Translations under genes and position numbers: made by a program | The notes under the pieces: generated by a model | The model's input: the letters and a program-made list of their open reading frames with translations, nothing else | Databases searched by the model: none | What the model was told of the DNA's origin: nothing | Shown: positions 1-5,021 of the stretch, piece by piece | Layout: the number at the start of each line of letters is the position of its first letter | Position numbering within the stretch: position 1 is the stretch's first letter | Assembly: GCA_021736545.1 (NCBI GenBank) | Contig: JAIPFS010000125.1 | Span: 1 to 5,021, forward strand | Length of the DNA stretch: 5,021 nucleotides | From: Spirochaetia bacterium | GTDB lineage: Bacteria > Spirochaetota > Spirochaetia > PWKH01 | Direction: 5' to 3'

Positions 1-1071
1 CCAATGAGGTGTCCGTTCCCCCATGAGATATGGAAGGAAAATCACACCATCTGATCCTGGGGGAATGCTGTCCAAACCCTCTTCAATTTCACGATAGTTC
101 AGAGCAGCTGCCTTGCCTTCTCCATCTTCTTGAGTAATTCCATGTATCCAGTCAACTGCGATTCCTGCACTTTGAACGGTTCCGCAGAAATTACACTTTT
201 CCCCATCTAAATCATAGAAATTCTGCATGCGCATGTGTTCATCAAGTACCGGTTCATCCGTTAATGTTGATACCCAAGCGCTGGAGCCTATGGAGGCATA
301 GGCTTTTGTATTATCCTTTACACCGGCACCGCGACTTGAACAGGCAGCATCGCCCCCGCCGTAGGAGACCGGTATACCTGAAGGTATATCGAGAATGCGT
401 GCAGCTTCATCCGTCAAGACACCGGCAATTTCAGCAGCCTTTCTCAAGGCTGGAAATTTTTCTGCAGAAAGTCCTAGCTCCTTTAGAAAATCAAAATCCC
501 AAGTTCTTTTCCTGATCTCCATAGCACCGGTAAGAGATCCATCTGAATAGTCCGTCTCTCCCAATATTCCAGTTAAGCGATACCGGAGGTAATCCTTTGA
601 ATTAATGAAGTATGCTGTTTTTTTATAGACATCCGGCAGATGATTTTTTATCCAGAGAATTTTCGGCAGGGAAAGATGCTCATCCACCCTGTTGCCGGTC
701 CGTTTATATACTGTTTCATGGGGTACCGCATGCAGGATTTCACTGCACTCTTCTGAACTCCGGGAATCTGAATGAATAATTTCCGGATACGGAAGCCCTC
801 CGTCAGCTTCAACAGGTAAAGCACCGTTCATATGCCCGGTTAATCCAATGCACTGTATCTCCTTTGGATTCACCTTGCCGCTTTTCATTAACTGCCTGGT
901 TCCGCGTACTGCGGCATTCCAGAATATTTCAGGATCCTGCTCGGCACTTCCCGGAGCAGGATAACTAGTGGCGTATGATACAGAAACAGAACCTGCATCT
1001 TCTCCATTCAGGGTAATAAGTGCTGTCTTTAAACTTGTTGTTCCTATATCATAAACCAGTATGCAGTTCAT
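1..1071 (-). CDS. FGGY-family carbohydrate kinase, xylulokinase-like (partial, C-terminus beyond window)
   Basis: Cytoplasmic ATP-dependent sugar kinase of the FGGY family, closest in style to xylulokinase (XylB). My translation gives 357 residues from the ATG at 1071, open to the window edge; the family is usually about 490-520 residues, so roughly the last 30% is missing. Visible motifs: the N-terminal phosphate-binding loop D8-I-G-T-T-S; G79-H-M-N-G, where typical xylulokinases have GQMHG; S101-D-S-R, the counterpart of the sugar-contacting D-x-R segment; G238-G-G-D-A with D241 as probable catalytic base; I261-G-S-S in the second ATPase-like domain; and the xylulokinase-type PYLMGERTPHW at 347-357. 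The start lies 3 bases after the stop of the upstream permease, with AAAAGG (1079-1084) about 7 bases before it, so translational coupling is likely. Family assignment is firm. The substrate is not: D-xylulose is the default guess, but the changed HMNG and HSDSR segments allow another ketose or a polyol. Confidence 0.9.
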   Translation of the reverse strand, partial: MNCILVYDIGTTSLKTALITLNGEDAGSVSVSYATSYPAPGSAEQDPEIFWNAAVRGTRQLMKSGKVNPKEIQCIGLTGHMNGALPVEADGGLPYPEIIHSDSRSSEECSEILHAVPHETVYKRTGNRVDEHLSLPKILWIKNHLPDVYKKTAYFINSKDYLRYRLTGILGETDYSDGSLTGAMEIRKRTWDFDFLKELGLSAEKFPALRKAAEIAGVLTDEAARILDIPSGIPVSYGGGDAACSSRGAGVKDNTKAYASIGSSAWVSTLTDEPVLDEHMRMQNFYDLDGEKCNFCGTVQSAGIAVDWIHGITQEDGEGKAAALNYREIEEGLDSIPPGSDGVIFLPYLMGERTPHW

Positions 1072-1074
1072 ATA

Positions 1075-1944
1075 TCAGCCTTTTACAGCTCCGAGGGTAA
1101 GTCCCTTCACCAGAGCTTTCTGAGTCATCCAGCCGAATATAACAGCGGGGAGAATAGCTATGGTGGACGAGGCGGACAGCTGGGCGACAAACATGCCTTG
1201 CTGTTCTCGAAATCGCGCCATATAGACCGGAAGAGTAGCCGTCGGATTACCTGTCAAATTAAATCCAAGAAAGAATTCATTCCATATAAACACAGCCACC
1301 AAGAGAGCTGCAGATAGAATTCCAGTCTTAACCAGCGGCATCCCTATTTTGGTAAATTGCTGAAATCTGGTACAGCCGTCAATTTCTGATGCCTCAAAAA
1401 TTTCCAAGGGAAGATCCTGGAAAAACGAGTGAACCATCCAGACAACTATGGGTGTATGAAAACCTATATATGCTGCCATAAGACCCAAAGGCGTGTTTAT
1501 CAGATTAAACTGCTGAAACCAGGTAAAAAGGGGAATAATAACTGCTACCGGAGGAAGCAGAATGGTAGTGATAAACCAGAAATATATTTTACCATTAGTA
1601 GTGCTTCTCCGCAGTCTGCCGAAGACCAGCCCGAAAGCAGCAGGAACACCGAGAACTAGGCTGATGGACGTGCCGAATACAACCTGGATAAACGAATTGC
1701 GAAGATACCTGAACATGGTAGGATCACCTAAAACCTTTTTATAGGTTTCCAGTGTCGGTTTAAAAATGAGACTCGGCATAACAGCTTGGTGCTCAGTCTT
1801 GAATCCGGATATAAACATATACAGGATTGGGGAAAAATAGGCTATTGCTATTGCATAAATTATAATTGTCAAGATTGACATTTTTATGTAACGCTTTATT
1901 TTTATTGAGCGCTGTATCTGCTCTAATGTTCTTCCATCTGACAT
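1075..1944 (-). CDS. ABC sugar/polyol transporter permease, MalG/SmoG-type
   Basis: Inner-membrane permease of the carbohydrate uptake 1 (CUT1) ABC family, the second of the pair. From the ATG at 1944 it is 289 residues, normal for MalG-like proteins. A positively charged cytoplasmic N-terminus (IKIKRYIK) precedes about six hydrophobic segments, the first near residues 23-45. The EAA loop that contacts the ATPase is clear around residues 181-206 (EIFEASEIDG, then a KIGMPL segment). The C-terminus GLTLGAVKG is the usual ending of MalG-type subunits. A longer reading from a GTG at 1971 adds nine residues, but the strong GGAGG at 1953-1957 lies 8 bases before the ATG at 1944 and inside that extension, so I prefer the ATG. 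It follows the first permease gene after 47 bases and nearly abuts the kinase. The role is firm; the substrate is inferred from the neighbours. Confidence 0.95.
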   Translation of the reverse strand: MSDGRTLEQIQRSIKIKRYIKMSILTIIIYAIAIAYFSPILYMFISGFKTEHQAVMPSLIFKPTLETYKKVLGDPTMFRYLRNSFIQVVFGTSISLVLGVPAAFGLVFGRLRRSTTNGKIYFWFITTILLPPVAVIIPLFTWFQQFNLINTPLGLMAAYIGFHTPIVVWMVHSFFQDLPLEIFEASEIDGCTRFQQFTKIGMPLVKTGILSAALLVAVFIWNEFFLGFNLTGNPTATLPVYMARFREQQGMFVAQLSASSTIAILPAVIFGWMTQKALVKGLTLGAVKG

Positions 1945-1952
1945 ACTATTAA

Positions 1953-1957
1953 CCTCC
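1953..1957 (-). promoter_or_regulatory. Ribosome binding site deciding the start of the second permease
   Basis: GGAGG on the minus strand, 8 bases before the ATG at 1944. It lies inside the longest possible reading frame, which opens with GTG at 1971. Ideal sequence and spacing favour the shorter 289-residue product; no comparable site stands in front of the GTG. Confidence 0.85.
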
Positions 1958-1991
1958 ATGGGTGTCAGCACTTTTTACAACTGCGGCGTGC

Positions 1992-2879
1992 TTAACTATA
2001 CCGTGCACTCTGCTTTTTGATAGATTTATACAGTAGATTCAGGAGAACAAGGGTCAGTACTACTGTCATAACAGCCAATGCTCCAGCTCTTCCGACATTA
2101 TTCGCACTGAATACCTGCATATACACTGCATATGGTAAATTGTACGACCTTGTGCCCGGTCCGCCTGCGGTGGTCACGAGTATCAGCCCGAATTCTTTGA
2201 TTACAAAAACCAAACCAAGCATTATTGCAACTTCTAAATGATTCATAATCAGGGGCAGTTTAATTTTGAATGTGCCTTGAAACCAATTCACACCGTCTAT
2301 CTTCATGCTGTCCATTAAATCATTCGGAATACCCTGCAGTCCAGCAAGCAGAATAAGAATAAAGAAAGGAAGCCAGCGCCATGTAAAAAGCAGAATAATA
2401 ACGGAAAGAGGATAGTAGCTTAACAGATCCACCGCATTATAGCCTAGTTTTTCTGCAATAACGCCATACCAGCCGAAAGTAGTATTTAAAACTGTTGTCT
2501 TCCAGATAACTCCGCTTGCCGTGGACATAACAAAGAACGGTCCCAAAATAAGTGTACGGGCAATGTTTATACCCGGAATTCGGTGATCAAACAGTAAAGC
2601 AAGGAGGAATCCAAAGAAAGAACAGAGAATCAGTGTTACACCGGTAAGTACAATTGTCTGCCACAAAATACTGTAAAATTCCGGAAGGTCTTTCAATGAA
2701 GAAAATTTCAAAAAGTACACATAATTCTGAAATCCGGCAAAAGCCCTCGGCAAATCCGGTCTGGCGAGATTCCATTTCAGTGTTGAAAAAATTATTGTCA
2801 GAAGGAACGGAATCTGCGTCATAACTATGACTACGATCATAGCTGGAAGAATAAACACCATATCATTCTTCTTTTTCAT
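1992..2879 (-). CDS. ABC sugar/polyol transporter permease, MalF/SmoF-type
   Basis: Inner-membrane permease of the CUT1 ABC family, the first of the pair, 295 residues. Hydrophobic segments lie at about 8-30, 73-97, 108-127, 155-180, 212-236 and 264-285, the six-helix plan of SmoF/UgpA-type subunits rather than the longer eight-helix MalF of enterics. The EAA loop is at 188-210 (LMDSMKIDGVNWF, then KIKLPL) and would dock on the ATP-binding subunit. The stretches PFFVMSTASGVIWK (114-127), WRWLPFFILILLAGLQ (167-182) and LVTTAGGPGT (234-243) resemble sorbitol/mannitol permeases SmoF/MtlF as I remember them. The start is the ATG at 2879, preceded by a modest GGGG (2885-2888) at 5 bases, a weaker site than that of the binding-protein gene. 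It is the first gene after the attenuator-like hairpin and the long inverted repeat. Family is firm; polyol specificity is an inference. Confidence 0.95.
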   Translation of the reverse strand: MKKKNDMVFILPAMIVVIVMTQIPFLLTIIFSTLKWNLARPDLPRAFAGFQNYVYFLKFSSLKDLPEFYSILWQTIVLTGVTLILCSFFGFLLALLFDHRIPGINIARTLILGPFFVMSTASGVIWKTTVLNTTFGWYGVIAEKLGYNAVDLLSYYPLSVIILLFTWRWLPFFILILLAGLQGIPNDLMDSMKIDGVNWFQGTFKIKLPLIMNHLEVAIMLGLVFVIKEFGLILVTTAGGPGTRSYNLPYAVYMQVFSANNVGRAGALAVMTVVLTLVLLNLLYKSIKKQSARYS

Positions 2880-2906
2880 AATAACCCCAATCAGTTTGCT
2901 TCAGAA

Positions 2907-2951
2907 GTGAGCGAATCGCAATACGGCTGCTCATGACTGCGATTCGTTCAC
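2907..2951. repeat. Long imperfect inverted repeat upstream of the first permease
   Basis: Two 14-base arms, GTGAGCGAATCGCA (2907-2920) and TGCGATTCGTTCAC (2938-2951), match at 13 of 14 positions around a 17-base spacer. In the minus-strand transcript this folds into a strong hairpin with one A-C mismatch. It ends 27 bases before the permease ATG and is not followed by a U-run, so it is not a standard terminator. It may be an mRNA processing or stability element, a dispersed REP-like repeat, or a regulator site. I cannot tell which from one copy. Confidence 0.75.
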
Positions 2952-3020
2952 CTCCGGCAATGTATTTTTATTTATATGCTGAGCTCAAATTCAAGACAGG
3001 CAAAAGCTCAAGCATAGTAT

Positions 3021-3058
3021 TAAAAAGAGGGTCCTGCCCGCCCGAAGGAGGACAGGAC
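3021..3058 (-). terminator. Terminator-like hairpin (probable partial terminator) after the binding-protein gene
   Basis: Read on the minus strand, GUCCUG (3053-3058) pairs with CAGGAC (3031-3036). Inside it come a U-G and two C-G pairs, one U-C mismatch and two more C-G pairs closing a UUCG tetraloop (3043-3046). CCUCUUUUU follows (run of five T at 3022-3026). It starts 55 bases after the stop codon of the binding-protein gene and precedes the permeases of the same system. This placement is well known for binding-protein transporters: leaky termination and 3'-end protection make the binding protein more abundant than the membrane subunits. The structure is seen directly; the leakiness is inferred because the downstream genes have no convincing promoter of their own. 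Confidence 0.8.
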
Positions 3059-3113
3059 TTCTTCTTGCTCATTACAAATGTATCATACGTAATGCAGAAC
3101 TGAGGCCAAATAA

Positions 3114-4481
3114 CTATTTGTACTGACCGTCTTCTGCAACCTGTTCAAATACATCCTGAGTTTTGCTGATAGCTTCATCAAGGCTGATCTTGTCAACTAC
3201 ATAGTCCGCAAGATATTCAGTCATCTTTGTTCCAGCATTTGCAAATTCAGGAATTGCAATGTACTGCAGACCTACATAAGGTACAGGCTTCAGGGTTGGA
3301 TTGGTAAAATCCATTCCTTCCAGTGTTTTAAGCGTCATCTCTGCATACGGTGCAGCTGCATATACGGGAAGTTCATACGTGGAAGATCTTGAAGCTGGAG
3401 GTGTGCTGGCGCCGGTGGGGTCAAGTTCAACAGTTTTCTTTATGAAATCTTTTGATGTAGCCCAGAGCATGAAATCAAAAACTGCTTCTTTCTTAGCTTC
3501 GCTGCTCTTAGGATTGATCGCCATGGACCAGTTCCACAACCATGCAGTGTTCTTGTCGAGTTTCTGACGAGGTGCAAAAGCATAGCCCATCTTCCCCTGT
3601 ACCTTGGATTCGTCTGATTCCAGAGGAGGAGCAATTGAGGTAGCATCGTAGTAAATACCGCATTTGCCGGACTGCATAAGAGCTATACATTCATTGTATG
3701 TGTAGGAAAGGATATCTTCCTGACCAGCATCGCGAAGGATGTTCTTATACATCTTCCAAGCTTCACGCTGTTCCGGAGTATCTACAGTTGCATTCCAATC
3801 CATGTCAAAAAATCTTCCGCCGAAAGCATTTACCATAGTTACAAAGGGAGCGCCGCTCATACCCCAGCCTGGAGCACCACGCATAGTCATACCTACAATA
3901 CCGTTTGCCGGATCATGGATCTGTTTTGCCAACTCATAAACTTCTTCCCAGGTAGGTTCCTTGGGCATTTCAAGACCGTTCTTTTCAAACAGTTCTTTAT
4001 TGTACATGGTAAAGGAGCTTTCACCATAGAACGGAAGACCATAAGCTTCGCCGTCCAGGGAGAGAGAATCTACCATTCCCTGAATCAAGTCGTCTCTGTC
4101 ATACCATGCTTTTTCGTCAGCTGACATTCCATCAAAGTAGGGTTCAAGGTTTTCAAGCCAGCCGTTCTTTGCCCATGTCTGTGCTTCATAAGGGCCGATG
4201 TAGAACATATCATAGGTCGTACCGCCGGTAGAAGCTTCAGTGGTGAGCCTTTGGCGAAGGTCATTTTCCGGAAGTACAGAAATGTTTACATTAACTCCTT
4301 CCGCTTCATACTCATCACCGGCTATTCTTGCCAGTGCCTGAGAGAGAGGGTTGTTAGCCAATGCTAAGTTGATTGTAACTTCTCCGCCATCCTGCTGTCC
4401 TTGAGCAAAGATCATGGTTCCAGTCATGATGAAAGCCAAGGCCAGGACCAAAGAAATCAATACGCTTGATTTTTTTCTCAT
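3114..4481 (-). CDS. ABC transporter periplasmic substrate-binding protein, SmoE/MtlE-like (sugar or polyol)
   Basis: Periplasmic solute-binding protein of the CUT1 family (SBP_bac_1/8 type), 455 residues. The N-terminus is a signal peptide: MRKK, a hydrophobic core at about 6-25, and a probable signal peptidase I site after IFA (residue 26). No cysteine lies at the cleavage region, so it is not a lipoprotein. The mature protein shows family features: DMFYIGPYEAQTWAKNGWLENLEPYF (91-116), GEAYGLPFYGESSFTMYNKELF (144-165), PTWEEVYELAKQI (176-188), a helix after the hinge (YNECIALMQSGKCGIYYDAT, 262-281), AWLWNWSMAI (313-322) and PVPYVGLQYIAIPEF (399-413). The last half resembles sorbitol/mannitol binding proteins SmoE/MtlE from memory. 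Its start has a near-perfect ribosome site. Two cysteines, C265 and C274, are present. It is the first structural gene of the operon, before the permeases. Family is firm; polyol specificity is plausible but unproven. Confidence 0.95.
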   Translation of the reverse strand: MRKKSSVLISLVLALAFIMTGTMIFAQGQQDGGEVTINLALANNPLSQALARIAGDEYEAEGVNVNISVLPENDLRQRLTTEASTGGTTYDMFYIGPYEAQTWAKNGWLENLEPYFDGMSADEKAWYDRDDLIQGMVDSLSLDGEAYGLPFYGESSFTMYNKELFEKNGLEMPKEPTWEEVYELAKQIHDPANGIVGMTMRGAPGWGMSGAPFVTMVNAFGGRFFDMDWNATVDTPEQREAWKMYKNILRDAGQEDILSYTYNECIALMQSGKCGIYYDATSIAPPLESDESKVQGKMGYAFAPRQKLDKNTAWLWNWSMAINPKSSEAKKEAVFDFMLWATSKDFIKKTVELDPTGASTPPASRSSTYELPVYAAAPYAEMTLKTLEGMDFTNPTLKPVPYVGLQYIAIPEFANAGTKMTEYLADYVVDKISLDEAISKTQDVFEQVAEDGQYK

Positions 4482-4489
4482 AAAAAAAT

Positions 4490-4498
4490 CCTCCTTTT
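4490..4498 (-). promoter_or_regulatory. Strong ribosome binding site of the binding-protein gene
   Basis: AAAAGGAGG on the minus strand, with 8 bases of mostly T between GGAGG and the ATG at 4481. It is the strongest site in the window along with that of the second permease, consistent with high expression of the periplasmic component. It begins 6 bases after the leader palindrome, so folding of that palindrome would sit just upstream of the ribosome. Confidence 0.9.
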
Positions 4499-4504
4499 AT
4501 ATTT

Positions 4505-4526
4505 ATACGATTTATACAAATCGTAT
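4505..4526. repeat. Perfect 9+9 base palindrome in the leader of the binding-protein gene
   Basis: ATACGATTT (4505-4513) and AAATCGTAT (4518-4526) are exact reverse complements around a 4-base spacer ATAC. In the transcript this is a compact hairpin with a 4-base loop, ending six bases before the ribosome site. It could be a 5'-leader stabilising hairpin or the binding site of a dimeric regulator. It does not have the single central CG of a LacI-family operator, so it is probably not a second copy of the site at 4566-4579. Confidence 0.7.
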
Positions 4527-4529
4527 CTT

Positions 4530-4580
4530 ATTGCACTATTTATATTTATATACATATCCATTAAGGTTAATCGTTTAACT
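4530..4580 (-). promoter_or_regulatory. Probable promoter region of the transporter-kinase operon
   Basis: An AT-rich stretch between the repressor gene and the binding-protein gene. Two TATAAA hexamers (minus strand, 4539-4544 and 4545-4550) are -10 candidates. No good -35 box sits at the usual 16-18 base spacing: TTAACC (4565-4570) and TTAAAC (4573-4578) are the nearest TTxAxx-like hexamers. Either choice puts the -35 side within the LacI-type operator, so repressor binding would block RNA polymerase. The exact hexamers are uncertain. Confidence 0.5.
4566..4579. promoter_or_regulatory. LacI-family operator
   Basis: GTTAATCGTTTAAC: 6-base half sites GTTAAT and TTTAAC around a central CG, symmetric except for one position pair; the flanks AAG and TTT extend the symmetry after one further mismatch. 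LacI/GalR-family repressors typically bind such 14-20 bp palindromes with a central CG step, where the hinge helices kink the DNA. It lies 26 bases past the stop of a LacI-family gene and overlaps the probable promoter of the transporter operon, so it is most likely the site of that repressor. Confidence 0.8.
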
Positions 4581-4604
4581 TTCATACCTGAAAATATGAA
4601 CCCA

Positions 4605-5021
4605 TTAAACTGATTCTCGCAAAATCATTTCTGTTTCAACCCGGATATTCTGATATGGCAAACTCTCGGGGCTGAGCCCCTGAAGCCTTTTCAGCAGTAT
4701 TTCGGCTGCTTCCTGCCCAATACGCTCAGGATTCTGGGCTATCGCCGTCAATGCCGGAGTCGATGTTGTCAGCCAGAATGAATCATCGTAAGTAGCAAAA
4801 GCCATTCTGCCTGGAACATCAATATTTTTTTCGCGCAGATACATAAAAGCACCTGCACAGGAGAGGTTATTACCGGTAAAGATCGCCGTAATATCCGTCT
4901 CCTCAAAAAGCTCTTCCATTAAATAGTAATTATTTCCATGCCTCAGTCTTGCAACATCCAGCGGATGCCCCTCTCCAAAGCGGAGGTAGTTGTTATCCAC
5001 TTTAATTCCTGCCTCTGTAAG
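4605..5021 (-). CDS. LacI-family transcriptional regulator (partial, N-terminus beyond window)
   Basis: C-terminal 138 residues of a LacI/GalR-type repressor; the frame is open to the right edge, starting LTEAGIKVDNNYLRFGEG, so the DNA-binding helix-turn-helix and first half of the ligand-binding domain are outside. The visible part is the periplasmic-binding-protein-like effector domain: ITAIFTGNNLSCAGAFMYLREKNIDVPGRMAFATYDDSFW matches the family pattern of a variable strand, NN-x-x-A-x-G helix, a IP-type turn and the D-D/W segment near the sugar pocket. It is followed by STPALTAIAQNPERIGQEAAEILLKRL, the conserved LT-x-x-x-Q-x-x-x-x-G-x-x-A dimer segment. A GTG at 5000 would be an internal codon, not the start. 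It is in the same orientation as the transporter genes and is followed by the LacI-type operator, so it probably represses them; effector unknown, expected to be the transported sugar or a phosphorylated product. Confidence 0.93.
   Translation of the reverse strand, partial: LTEAGIKVDNNYLRFGEGHPLDVARLRHGNNYYLMEELFEETDITAIFTGNNLSCAGAFMYLREKNIDVPGRMAFATYDDSFWLTTSTPALTAIAQNPERIGQEAAEILLKRLQGLSPESLPYQNIRVETEMILRESV

Noticed and set aside
264..515. Plus-strand open frame of 83 codons inside the kinase region.
   Set aside because: It is antisense to a continuous FGGY kinase frame with recognisable motifs and has a low-complexity, Arg/His/Pro-rich product; it is a shadow.
2863..2934. Minus-strand ATG frame of 23 codons (MSSRIAIRSLL...) that overlaps the start of the first permease.
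   Set aside because: Its only ribosome-like site (GGAGG) is about 16 bases upstream, and most of the frame is the arm of the inverted repeat, so coding is not supported. A leader-peptide role is possible but speculative.
2966..2994. Possible internal promoter for the permeases (TTGAAT with AT-rich ATAAAA/AATAAA about 16-17 bases on, minus strand).
   Set aside because: The -10 match is poor and the region is AT-rich, so chance matches are expected; not strong enough to list.
3071..3093. ATTAC...GTAAT imperfect symmetry with an inner GTATCATAC, near the end of the binding-protein gene.
   Set aside because: Only short AT-rich arms with a mismatched interior; no terminator or operator character beyond chance.
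3301..3567. Plus-strand open frame of 88 codons inside the binding-protein gene.
   Set aside because: Antisense shadow of a clear solute-binding protein gene, with no ribosome site or recognisable domain.
4581..4600. Short inverted repeat TTCATA/TATGAA with an 8-base loop just after the repressor stop codon.
   Set aside because: Six AT-rich pairs and no U-run after it; too weak to call a terminator for the repressor gene.
4668..4680. GGGGCT-G-AGCCCC inverted repeat.
   Set aside because: It lies within the conserved C-terminal coding part of the LacI-family gene and has a 1-base loop; explained by codon choice for QGLSPE.

Overview
The window looks like part of a sugar or polyol import operon from a diderm bacterium, most likely a spirochaete (Spirochaetaceae/Sphaerochaeta-like). 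This rests on the substrate-binding protein: it has a type I signal peptide with no lipobox cysteine, which suits a free periplasmic protein, and a mature N-terminus (FAQGQQDGG) resembling those I associate with spirochaete sugar-binding proteins. The taxonomic call is an inference from style, not a database match.

Every supported gene lies on the minus strand, so transcription runs from right to left. In that order: the C-terminal part of a LacI-family repressor (4605-5021, cut by the window edge); a 123-base control region with a CG-centred LacI-type operator and a second perfect palindrome; the substrate-binding protein gene (3114-4481); a 234-base gap with a terminator-like hairpin and a second long inverted repeat; two inner-membrane permease genes (1992-2879 and 1075-1944); and, 3 bases further on, an FGGY carbohydrate kinase related to xylulokinase (1-1071, cut by the left edge). 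The plus strand carries only frame shadows of these genes.

Working model: the LacI-type protein senses a sugar ligand and controls the promoter in front of the binding-protein gene. The binding protein captures the substrate in the periplasm, the permease pair moves it inward using an ATPase not encoded here, and the kinase phosphorylates the substrate or its oxidised product. The binding protein and first permease resemble the SmoE/SmoF (MtlE/MtlF) polyol family, which suggests a polyol (sorbitol, mannitol, arabitol or xylitol) rather than a disaccharide. A polyol plus a xylulokinase-like enzyme would normally need a polyol dehydrogenase, which may lie beyond the left edge.

This is a conventional catabolic operon. 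I see no novel defence, mobile or CRISPR-like system. The items most worth a second look are the non-coding ones: the operator, the 5'-leader palindrome, the attenuator-like hairpin after the binding-protein gene, and the long inverted repeat ahead of the permeases.
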